DNA from: Eubacterium sp. 1001713B170207_170306_E7
Lineage (GTDB): Bacteria > Bacillota > Clostridia > Eubacteriales > Eubacteriaceae
Direction of reading: 5' to 3'
Assembly: GCF_015547515.1 (NCBI RefSeq)
Contig: NZ_JADMVE010000001.1
Span: forward strand, 1-64,000
DNA length: 64,000 nucleotides
Shown here: positions 17,352 to 24,512 of the stretch, piece after piece
Position numbering within the stretch: the stretch's first letter is position 1
How the letters are laid out: every line of letters begins with the position of its first letter
Program-made: the position numbers and the translations under genes
Notes under the pieces: model-generated
Databases searched by the model: none
The model's input: only the letters and a program-made list of their open reading frames with translations
Told to the model about the DNA's origin: nothing

Positions 17352-18746
17352 CTACAGCCCGATGCCAAATTTATTTAAGTAACCCATAATAAAAATAAAC
17401 AGGATTACAAAGGGAAGTATCCATGTGACGTAAAAACGGATACTCTTTGGAAATTTCAGGCCGTTGCCGGTATTGGCTTCAGTGATAAAGGCGTCCCAGC
17501 CCCAGCCTTTTTTGGATACACAGAACAGCAGGTAAATCAGAGACCCGAGCGGCAGCAGATTATTGCTGACGATAAAGTCCTCAAGGTCTAAAATGCCAGT
17601 GCCCGGACCCAGCGGCTCGAAACCTGAAAGCACGTTAAAGCCCAGGATACAGGGCATGGATAACAGGATAATGGCCGCCAGATTGACCAAAACGGATTTT
17701 TTGCGGCTGAAGCCCCAGCGGTCAATGGCGAAAGAAATAATGTTTTCAAACACAGCGATGACCGTTGACAGCGCGGCAAAACTCATAAAGACAAAGAACA
17801 GCGCCCCCCAGACCTGACCCATGGGCATTTCATTAAAAATGTTGGGAAGTGTCACAAAAATAAGGGCAGGGCCTTCATTGGGCGCCACATTAAAAGCAAA
17901 ACAGGCCGGGAAAATAATCAGCCCAGACATAATGGCTACCGCGGTATCAAGAAGTGTCACACGAAGGGCTTCGCCGCCCAGCGTATGGTCCTTTCCGATA
18001 TAACTCCCAAATATTGCCAGCGCGCCGATTCCCAGCGACAGGGTAAAGAACGCCTGTCCCATGGCGGCAAAGATGGCTTCACCCAAAATCATATTGCCCT
18101 GGGCGTCATACATCAGGTTGTTAAAATCCGGCATCAGATAGAATTTCAGGCCCTCGGCCGCACCGTCCAGCGTCACCGCGCGTCCGACCAGAATGACCAT
18201 GACCGCCAACAGGCAGATCATCATCACCTTTGTGATTTTTTCAACCCCGTTTTGCAGTCCGCGGGAGCACACCCCCATACAGATCAGCACCACGATTACC
18301 ATAAAAACCGTCATCAGGACAGGCTGTCCCATCAGGTTTCCAAACTCGGCGGAAACCCCTTCGGCATTTAATCCGACAAAATCCCCCTTAGCCATTTTGA
18401 AGAAGTAAAGCAGCAGCCAGCCGGCAATGGTGGTGTAAAACATCATCAGCAGATAGTTCCCCGCGATGCCGAAAAAGCTGTAAAGATGCCATTTAGTCCC
18501 CTTAGGCTCTAACTCATCAAAGGAACGGGCAATACTTTTCTGGCTTGCACGGCCAACGGAAAATTCCATGACCATAATCGGCAGGCCCATGATGAATAAA
18601 AACAATAAATACAGTAAAACAAAAGCAGCGCCGCCGTATTTTCCCACAATATATGGAAAACGCCAGACATTTCCCAAACCGATGGCACAGCCTGCTGAAA
18701 TCAGCAGAAATCCCAAACGGGATGAGAAGGTTTCTCTTTTTTGCAC
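17352..18746 (-). CDS. Neurotransmitter:sodium symporter (NSS/SNF) family transporter
   Basis: The protein has 464 residues and about 11 hydrophobic helices, as in bacterial MhsT and Tyt1. The first helix carries the unwound substrate/sodium site SAGCAIGLGNVWRFPYI near residue 18, the family hallmark. Bacterial members import amino acids, often aromatic or branched, with sodium. The exact substrate is not readable. The gene stands alone between the cobalamin region and the methyltransferase, with a GGAGG site before the start. There is no auxiliary subunit nearby. Confidence 0.9.
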   Translation of the reverse strand: MQKRETFSSRLGFLLISAGCAIGLGNVWRFPYIVGKYGGAAFVLLYLLFLFIMGLPIMVMEFSVGRASQKSIARSFDELEPKGTKWHLYSFFGIAGNYLLMMFYTTIAGWLLLYFFKMAKGDFVGLNAEGVSAEFGNLMGQPVLMTVFMVIVVLICMGVCSRGLQNGVEKITKVMMICLLAVMVILVGRAVTLDGAAEGLKFYLMPDFNNLMYDAQGNMILGEAIFAAMGQAFFTLSLGIGALAIFGSYIGKDHTLGGEALRVTLLDTAVAIMSGLIIFPACFAFNVAPNEGPALIFVTLPNIFNEMPMGQVWGALFFVFMSFAALSTVIAVFENIISFAIDRWGFSRKKSVLVNLAAIILLSMPCILGFNVLSGFEPLGPGTGILDLEDFIVSNNLLPLGSLIYLLFCVSKKGWGWDAFITEANTGNGLKFPKSIRFYVTWILPFVILFIFIMGYLNKFGIGL

Positions 18747-18916
18747 AATACAGTCCTCCTTTGCAAAAATTTCTTTTAAATAAGACCAACCTGCAGATTA
18801 TATCAGAAAACGGCAGGAGGGTCAACGTATTGCACAGCAGCACGAGCGGCAGCCCTGAACATCAGCCAGATCATTTTACGCGGTGTGCTTCACGCGGTGT
18901 CCATGAAGGCGATGAA

Positions 18917-18947
18917 TAAAAAAACCCCTTCGGACAGACCGAAGGGG
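18917..18947 (-). terminator. Terminator of the methyltransferase gene
   Basis: CCCCTTCGG and CCGAAGGGG form a perfect 9-base stem with a 5-base loop. On the minus strand it is followed by eight T. It lies 34 bases after the methyltransferase stop. Confidence 0.85.
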
Positions 18948-18980
18948 AAATATATTAACTCAGTATTCATTAAAATCTGC

Positions 18981-19625
18981 TCAGGCAATGAGTGGAATTC
19001 CGGAAGCAACAGCTTTAGCCAGGTAAGCGTGTTTATTGAGACGGCGCCAGGTGATGCCGTTAAAGCCAGCTCCGCCAAGCATTTGCCAGATTTCTTTTTC
19101 AGAGTACATACGGATTTCCGTAACCTCGTTAATGGGTTTACAGAAGTTATTGAGGTAGCGCAGTGTGGCGCCGAGGTAGGTGTCGCAGATGACCAGGATG
19201 CCCTTTGGCTTCAGCACCCGGTGTACTTCCTTTAAGACATTGTCCGGATAGGGATAATGGTGGAAGGTTGAGGTACTGACCACAACGTCAAACTGGTTAT
19301 CTTCATAAGGCAGGCACTGGGCGTTCCCAAATTTAAAAGAGACATTTTTGCCCTCCAGACGTTCCTTTGCACCGTTCAGGCGGTCCAGGGAATAGTCGAA
19401 CCCGCAGGCCTCCATGTCCGGAAAGGTTTCAAAAAGCTGCTCAAGCATCTTACCGCCGCCGCAGTCAAGGTCGAGCAGGGTTTTGAAATCATGCCCCTCG
19501 AGGGATTCCACAACTTCCTGTCGGCAGTCGTGGGAATACTGTTTAAATTCACTGGTGTTAAACATTGCTGCCAGAACATCTCTGCTGATTACAGATTTTT
19601 TTTCTGATTTTTCTTTGGTACTCAT
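18981..19625 (-). CDS. Class I SAM-dependent methyltransferase
   Basis: The ATG at 19625 has AAAGGAAG upstream and gives 214 residues. An upstream Met at 19667 has no comparable site. The nucleotide-binding loop is LLDLDCGGGKMLEQL near residue 48, followed by the acidic CGFDYS strand and the post-II motif FDVVVSTSTFHHYP, a UbiE-like layout. The acceptor is unknown. It lies divergent from a TetR gene with about 390 bases between. A strong terminator follows, so it is probably a single-gene transcript. Confidence 0.82.
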   Translation of the reverse strand: MSTKEKSEKKSVISRDVLAAMFNTSEFKQYSHDCRQEVVESLEGHDFKTLLDLDCGGGKMLEQLFETFPDMEACGFDYSLDRLNGAKERLEGKNVSFKFGNAQCLPYEDNQFDVVVSTSTFHHYPYPDNVLKEVHRVLKPKGILVICDTYLGATLRYLNNFCKPINEVTEIRMYSEKEIWQMLGGAGFNGITWRRLNKHAYLAKAVASGIPLIA

Positions 19626-20015
19626 AATAACACTTCCTTTCGGCTTCCTGTGCCTACAGTGTAGCACTTTTCAAATCAAAAATAAACCTTAAAATTCACT
19701 TTAAATCAAAAATACTGTATACATTGTTTGAATGAAATTAAAACGATGAAACTTGCAAAAACGGCGTTTTTATCGATGTTTTTTGCCCTTGAAATGGAAT
19801 TTTTGCAACGGTATATTTTCGGCTGAAAATTATGAAAAATTGCATTTTGTTAAATTTTTCGTGTCAGCACAATAGTGTAAAGAAGCGCGACGCGACGGCC
19901 CGCCGCGGCCGACAGGGCAATTCGTAAAAATTTGTTAGTTCTCAAAAGAATATTATATGTATAAAATTAGAAACATGATGTATAATGAAATAAATAAAGC
20001 TGCGAGGTGCTGGGA
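19626..20015. other. Intergenic region between divergent methyltransferase and TetR genes
   Basis: This stretch is AT-rich except for a GC island at about 19885-19915 containing CGCGACGCGACGG. A TATAAT at 19981-19986 may belong to a TetR promoter. I see no open frame or clear hairpin that would make a gene. Confidence 0.4.
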
Positions 20016-20567
20016 ATGAATGCGAATGAAAAAACCTGTCTGCGTTTTGCCGAATCCATCAAGGCGTTGGCGGCGGTAAAGCCCCTGGATAAAATAACGG
20101 TACGGGAGATAACGGACCACTGCGGCCTGACACGCCAGACCTTTTACCGCCATTTTATTGATAAATATGATCTTGTGAACTGGTATTTTGAAAAGCTGGC
20201 CAAAAACACCATCCGCCAGATGGGCGTCAGCTTGACGCTTATCGACGGATTAACCCAAAAGTACACTTTGATTTTAAAGGATATCATCTTTTTCAGAGCC
20301 GCCTTTCAATCCAGCAGCTGTAATTCCCTTTTTGAATACGATATGGACCTGATCTACAAAATGTATGAGGCTGTCATTATCCGAAAAACAGGCAAGCCTC
20401 TGGACCCGGATGTCCGTTTTTTGTTGGAAATGTACTGCCGGGGATCAATGGAAATGACAGTAGAATTTGTCTGCGGCAAGCTTGAGACCGATCCGGCAGG
20501 CATGGCGCGCCTTTTGGCAGAGGCCATGCCCGAACGTCTGAAAGGCCTGCTTTCAGAATTGAATTAA
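20016..20567 (+). CDS. TetR/AcrR-family regulator (DhaS-like C-terminal domain)
   Basis: GAGGTG at 20004-20009 favours the ATG at 20016, giving 183 residues. The N-terminal helix-turn-helix has ITVREITDHCGLTRQTFYRH near residues 29-48, typical of TetR, and the C-terminal half resembles the DhaS type (FRAAFQSS, MYCRGSMEMTVEFV). DhaS is known as an activator in dihydroxyacetone kinase operons. Here the gene precedes a zinc alcohol dehydrogenase on the same strand, with a 50-base palindrome between them next to the dehydrogenase promoter. I infer that it controls that gene, possibly as an activator. Confidence 0.82.
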   Translation: MNANEKTCLRFAESIKALAAVKPLDKITVREITDHCGLTRQTFYRHFIDKYDLVNWYFEKLAKNTIRQMGVSLTLIDGLTQKYTLILKDIIFFRAAFQSSSCNSLFEYDMDLIYKMYEAVIIRKTGKPLDPDVRFLLEMYCRGSMEMTVEFVCGKLETDPAGMARLLAEAMPERLKGLLSELN

Positions 20568-20606
20568 GCCAGAGATTTTCCAGATACAAGGCCGGGGTCC
20601 GGACTT

Positions 20607-20656
20607 TGACACTTTTACCGGAATGTCACATATGTGACATTCCGGTAAAAGTGTCA
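20607..20656. promoter_or_regulatory. Perfect 50-base palindrome, candidate TetR operator
   Basis: Every base from 20607 pairs with its partner up to 20656 around the centre at 20631/20632. The core is TGTCACATATGTGACA at 20624-20639, and each arm also starts with TGACA/TGTCA, making four such elements spaced regularly. It ends one base before the -35 of the dehydrogenase promoter. It could instead be a terminator hairpin for the TetR transcript, but no T-run follows. Confidence 0.7.
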
Positions 20657-20657
20657 C

Positions 20658-20685
20658 TTGCCTTCGCTTTAAAAGGATATATAAT
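20658..20685 (+). promoter_or_regulatory. Promoter of the zinc alcohol dehydrogenase gene
   Basis: TTGCCT (20658-20663), a 16-base spacer and TATAAT (20680-20685) lie 56 bases before the start at 20741 and directly after the palindrome. Confidence 0.5.
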
Positions 20686-20740
20686 GAATTTAAGGACGAT
20701 GTTAAACGTCATCATTATTCAAATCAAGGAGGGAAGAATT

Positions 20741-21862
20741 ATGGCAACGACAAGAAACGCAATGTTAATGGGACCTAAAAAGGTGGAGATTAAGGAATTT
20801 ACTCTGCCGGACAGCATAGGCGATGATGAAATTCTGGTTAAAGTTGAAGGCTGTGGTATCTGCGGAACGGACGTGCATGAATACAAGGGGGACCCCTTTG
20901 GCATTGCGCCGGTTACCCTCGGCCATGAAGGCACCGGCGAAGTCGTCATGCTTGGGAAAAATGTCAAGATTGATACAAAGGGCGACCCGATCAAGGTGGG
21001 GGATAAGGTGGTTACCTCGGTGCTATTGTGCGGCGACTGCGGCTACTGCCGACGTTTTCCCGAAGTGCCCAACCTTTGTGAAAACCTGGGCGTATACGGG
21101 CTGATCCCCGATGATGATGTGCATTTAGACGGATGGTTTGCAGAGCATATTCTGGTGCGCAAGGATTCCTCGATTTTTGTCGTCAATGAATTTAACGTTG
21201 ATCAGAGAATGCTGATTGAACCGGCAGCTGTGGCTGTTCACGCGTTGCAGCGGGCGAAAAAGCTCAACCTGATTGATATGGCGTCAACGGTTTTGGTTCA
21301 GGGCTGCGGCCCCATTGGGCTGATGATGACCGCCGTGTTAAACGCAGCGGGCACGGTTAACATCATTGCGGTTGACGGCGTTGACAAACGGTTGGAGCTG
21401 GCAAAGAAAATGGGCGCGACCGAGGTCATTAACTTTAAGGAGCTGACCACCATCGAAGAACGTGTTAAAAAGGTAGAGGCGCTTACGGGCGGCTTTGGCG
21501 CGGATTTTGTATTCCAGTGCACCGGCTCCCCGGCAGCGGCGGCCGACGCCTTTAAATATGTGCGCCGCGGCGGCGGATTCTGTGAAATGGGCTTCTTTGT
21601 CGATAACGGCGACTGTACCATCAACCCGCATTTCGACCTGTGCAATAAGGAAATTAACCTTGTTGGGTCCTGGGTTTACGGCGCCAACGAATACATCACG
21701 ACTCTGGGCTTTTTCAAGAAAGCCGCCGAAATGAATATCCCAGTCGAGCTGCTGGTAACCGATAAATTTGATCTGGATCATGCCACCGAGGCAATGGAAA
21801 CCAACATTGCCATGACCGGCGTCAAGATCGCCATTATGCCCCAGGGGGTCGATTTTAAATAA
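20741..21862 (+). CDS. Zinc-dependent medium-chain alcohol dehydrogenase
   Basis: The ATG at 20741 follows AAGGAGGG and gives 373 residues. The catalytic zinc site is CGICGTDVHEY near residue 37 with GHEGTGEV, the structural zinc loop CGDCGYCRRFPEVPNLC lies near residue 93, and the nucleotide-binding GCGPIGLMM near residue 188. This is the butanediol/sorbitol dehydrogenase-like branch of the MDR family. The substrate is unknown. The start at 20606 in the same frame would run through the palindrome and is rejected. The TetR gene upstream is the likely regulator and a strong terminator follows. Confidence 0.88.
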   Translation: MATTRNAMLMGPKKVEIKEFTLPDSIGDDEILVKVEGCGICGTDVHEYKGDPFGIAPVTLGHEGTGEVVMLGKNVKIDTKGDPIKVGDKVVTSVLLCGDCGYCRRFPEVPNLCENLGVYGLIPDDDVHLDGWFAEHILVRKDSSIFVVNEFNVDQRMLIEPAAVAVHALQRAKKLNLIDMASTVLVQGCGPIGLMMTAVLNAAGTVNIIAVDGVDKRLELAKKMGATEVINFKELTTIEERVKKVEALTGGFGADFVFQCTGSPAAAADAFKYVRRGGGFCEMGFFVDNGDCTINPHFDLCNKEINLVGSWVYGANEYITTLGFFKKAAEMNIPVELLVTDKFDLDHATEAMETNIAMTGVKIAIMPQGVDFK

Positions 21863-21880
21863 GCTTTGGCAGCAATCAGA

Positions 21881-21921
21881 AAGGGAGGCGGCCGTTCATC
21901 TGAACGGCGCCTCCCTTTTTT
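21881..21921 (+). terminator. Terminator of the alcohol dehydrogenase gene
   Basis: The arm at 21881-21898 (GGGAGGCGGCCGTTCA) pairs with 21901-21915 apart from one bulged G and is followed by six T. Confidence 0.85.
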
Positions 21922-21922
21922 C

Positions 21923-22456
21923 TTAAATCGGATAATAGGTGTTTAAAAAATCCTCACGCTGCTTCCAGTCCGGCATCAGATTGCCGAGGGCTGAGTTAAA
22001 GCCAAAATCGTGGCTGGGATATTTAAAATGAATCATCTCATGCAGGGCAATGTACTCAATGCAGGGGATAGGAACCTTAATGAGCTCAAGGTTCAGGATC
22101 AGGATCTTGCTTTTGGGTGAACAGGAGCCCCAGCGGTCCAGCATGCGGTAAATTCTGAGCTGCGGCATCTGAAGACAGTATTTTGCGGCCTTTACGATGG
22201 CTTCGGCCAGAATCGGAACAAACACCTCCCGGGCCTGCTCGCGGTACCACATATCCAGCGCCAGCTCCTTCTGCTTGCGGTTGCCCGGATCATTGACTTC
22301 CATGATCATATTTTCGCCCTGGATACGTACACTGGGCGATGCGTTTGTCTGCATAACCGAAAGGGTGTAGAAATGCCCTAAGTATTTATGTCGTTCGCCG
22401 GTTTCATAGCGGTATACTTTATCGTGCTCCGGCGTGATTTTTTGTCCTTTAAACAT
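21923..22456 (-). CDS. YgjP-like (DUF45/M48-related) metallopeptidase
   Basis: GGAGGTAGC before the ATG at 22456 sets the start, giving 177 residues. The zinc motif HEMIHFKYPSHD near residue 137 supplies HExxH and a further His. RWGSCSPKSKI, about 25 residues earlier, is the other family hallmark. Proteins of this type, also called WLM/SprT-like, are presumed zinc proteases of unknown substrate. The gene is convergent with the dehydrogenase gene and stops just after its terminator. Confidence 0.8.
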   Translation of the reverse strand: MFKGQKITPEHDKVYRYETGERHKYLGHFYTLSVMQTNASPSVRIQGENMIMEVNDPGNRKQKELALDMWYREQAREVFVPILAEAIVKAAKYCLQMPQLRIYRMLDRWGSCSPKSKILILNLELIKVPIPCIEYIALHEMIHFKYPSHDFGFNSALGNLMPDWKQREDFLNTYYPI

Positions 22457-22677
22457 GGTGCTACCTCCAAATCTTTTTTTATTATACACGTTTTCACACC
22501 AATGGGGTTAATAAATAGTTGGCGGGAAAAGGGAATAATTTGTGGAACTGAAAATTTATCTTAACTGATGAAATTTATCTTCATATTTCATTTTGCGGGA
22601 GCGCACATAAATGGTATAATAATAGCATTGTCTGTTCAGGACAAAATCACTACGCTCATAACAAAGGAGAGAAAACA

Positions 22678-23448
22678 ATGGAAACCAAACTCAGTGTTAC
22701 GTTAATCGAGCATACCCCCGAACCGGAAAAGCTTGTGGCTGCTGCTGCTAAACTCTGTTATTCCCACGCTGGTGCTGCGGAAATAATGGAGGATCTGACA
22801 CCGGAAAATGTAGATAAATTTTTAAACCGTCTGATGGATATGGGGCATGCCTCTCCCATCGAACATGCCAGTTTTACCTTTGCCATCGAAGGGGTGAGCC
22901 GTGCCCTGACTCACCAGCTGGTCCGCCACCGGATGGCAAGCTTTAGCCAGAAATCCCAGCGCTACGTCACCGAGGGACAGTTTAATTATATTGTACCCTA
23001 CGAGATTGCGAATATTCCGGAGGCGAAGGAAGAGTATATCCGCGCCATGGAAAATGCCCAGCATTCTTATGATGTAATCGCTGAAAAGCTCATCGAAAAA
23101 CATAAGCAGGAGCTGATGGCTGAAGGAAAATCCGAAAAGCAGGCGGCAAATATGGCTGAAAAGCAAGGGATCGAGGATGCCCGCTTTGTGCTGCCAAACG
23201 CCTGTGAAACAAAGATTGTGGTCACTATGAATGTCCGTGAGCTGCTGCATTTCTTTAACCAGCGCTGCTGCATGCGTGCCCAGTGGGAAATCCGCGCCTG
23301 TGCCATCGCCATGCTGGTGGAATGCCGCAAGGTTGCACCGATCTTATTTAAAAATGCCGGACCGCGCTGCGTGGAAGGCCCTTGCCCTGAAGGCGCAATG
23401 AGCTGCGGCAAGATCAATGAAGTTCGGGAAACCTTTAAAGCTTTATAA
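22678..23448 (+). CDS. thyX: Flavin-dependent thymidylate synthase
   Basis: The protein has 256 residues. [13 protein letters not shown] at residues 83-95 is the RHRxxSxxxxSxR ThyX motif that contacts FAD and dUMP. ThyX methylates dUMP using methylene-tetrahydrofolate, FAD and NADPH, and regenerates tetrahydrofolate directly. In this window it fits with folate synthesis genes that lack a dihydrofolate reductase. Organisms with ThyX often do without FolA. No thyA is seen here. The gene starts with AAAGGAG and is followed 41 bases later by a membrane protein gene. Confidence 0.95.
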   Translation: METKLSVTLIEHTPEPEKLVAAAAKLCYSHAGAAEIMEDLTPENVDKFLNRLMDMGHASPIEHASFTFAIEGVSRALTHQLVRHRMASFSQKSQRYVTEGQFNYIVPYEIANIPEAKEEYIRAMENAQHSYDVIAEKLIEKHKQELMAEGKSEKQAANMAEKQGIEDARFVLPNACETKIVVTMNVRELLHFFNQRCCMRAQWEIRACAIAMLVECRKVAPILFKNAGPRCVEGPCPEGAMSCGKINEVRETFKAL

Positions 23449-23489
23449 AGGACAGGTGTGCATAAAAATTAAAAAAGGTTGGAGTAAGT

Positions 23490-24338
23490 ATGAATGACAT
23501 TCAAAATCCATTAAAGCTGAACATTATTTTATCGCTGGTCGCGTCGGTTTTGGGCGTCCTGGTGGTCTTTGTACCTGGTATGGTGGCGGATATCGGCCCA
23601 TACCAGTTCTATTGCAATTATTTTGGAATTATCCTGATCGCCGGCGGCATCCTCTATGCCCTGTATTATTTCAAACGCTATAAAGCATTTGAGAATTTCA
23701 TGAAGAGCGACGAAGAAAAAATCCGTTGGGATTACGATGATGCTCTGTATGAAAGCTTTATTGGCGAGCTCAACGAAATCCAGAAAAAGGCCAGCAAAAA
23801 GAAATTTTTTATTTTACTGGCAATTGTGATTGTTTTATCCGTCATCCTGTTCTTTTTGCTGAGCCCAGAGAGCAAGATGCTGGCGGTTGCTTTCGGCCTG
23901 TTCTTTACAGTCACTGCGGTCATCTTTGTGCTGATTGCGCCGAATTCTTTCCGTCTGAGAGCCAATAACAAGCCGTATTGCTCTGTTATCGGTGTGGATC
24001 AGGCTTATATGATGGGCCGTTACCATTCCTGGAACCGTGCCAGAGTCAAGGTGAAAGAGCATGACAACGGACACCACGTGTACCGGGTGCTGGCCATCAA
24101 CTATGAGGCCATGACGGTAAACGGCAAGCTTTTCAGAGAGTGGAATGCGCTGTTGCCAAACGAAAGCTCTGAAACCATTCAGATTGCCAAGGGAATGGCC
24201 AATAAAATTAACCGCCGTACCAAGGACTTTGAAGACAAGGGTAAAAAGAAAGATCTTTTAGAACGTCTTTTTGATAAAATGCTTGGCCGGTCAGATGACA
24301 CCAAGGATGATAAAAAGGGCAGGAAGAAAGAGTCCTGA
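23490..24338 (+). CDS. Uncharacterised membrane protein
   Basis: I do not recognise this 282-residue protein. Two hydrophobic helices occur at about residues 10-60 (LNIILSLVASVLGVLVVF and IILIAGGILYALYYF). A charged region is followed by two further helices near 108-152. The C-terminal half is soluble, positively charged and ends in a Lys-rich tail (KDDKKGRKKES). It may be co-transcribed with thyX, which ends 41 bases upstream, and is closed by a strong terminator. I see no catalytic motif. Confidence 0.75.
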   Translation: MNDIQNPLKLNIILSLVASVLGVLVVFVPGMVADIGPYQFYCNYFGIILIAGGILYALYYFKRYKAFENFMKSDEEKIRWDYDDALYESFIGELNEIQKKASKKKFFILLAIVIVLSVILFFLLSPESKMLAVAFGLFFTVTAVIFVLIAPNSFRLRANNKPYCSVIGVDQAYMMGRYHSWNRARVKVKEHDNGHHVYRVLAINYEAMTVNGKLFREWNALLPNESSETIQIAKGMANKINRRTKDFEDKGKKKDLLERLFDKMLGRSDDTKDDKKGRKKES

Positions 24339-24346
24339 GAAAACAT

Positions 24347-24380
24347 AAAACATTCCGGTCACATGCCGGAATGTTTTTTT
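24347..24380 (+). terminator. Terminator after the thyX/membrane protein pair
   Basis: AAAACATTCCGG and CCGGAATGTTTT flank a 6-base loop and are followed by a T-run. Confidence 0.85.
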
Positions 24381-24445
24381 ATGCCCGTAAAGCTTAGCTT
24401 GTGCAGCTTTTGTTGAACAAAAATATTTCATACCGTTTTCTGTGG

Positions 24446-24474
24446 TAGACATAAGTATATCCGTATGGTATAAT
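24446..24474 (+). promoter_or_regulatory. Promoter of the GGDEF-EAL gene
   Basis: TAGACA (24446-24451), a 17-base spacer and a perfect TATAAT (24469-24474), 39 bases ahead of the start. The -10 is embedded in an ATGGT/ACCAT dyad that could be a binding site. Confidence 0.6.
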
Positions 24475-24512
24475 AAACCATACCCCCAAAGTAGAAGGTT
24501 TAAGGATATACT

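Noticed and set aside
20606-20740. Upstream in-frame extension of the zinc alcohol dehydrogenase
   Set aside because: It would be translated through the 50-base palindrome and the promoter. The AAGGAGGG-preceded ATG at 20741 is the clear start.
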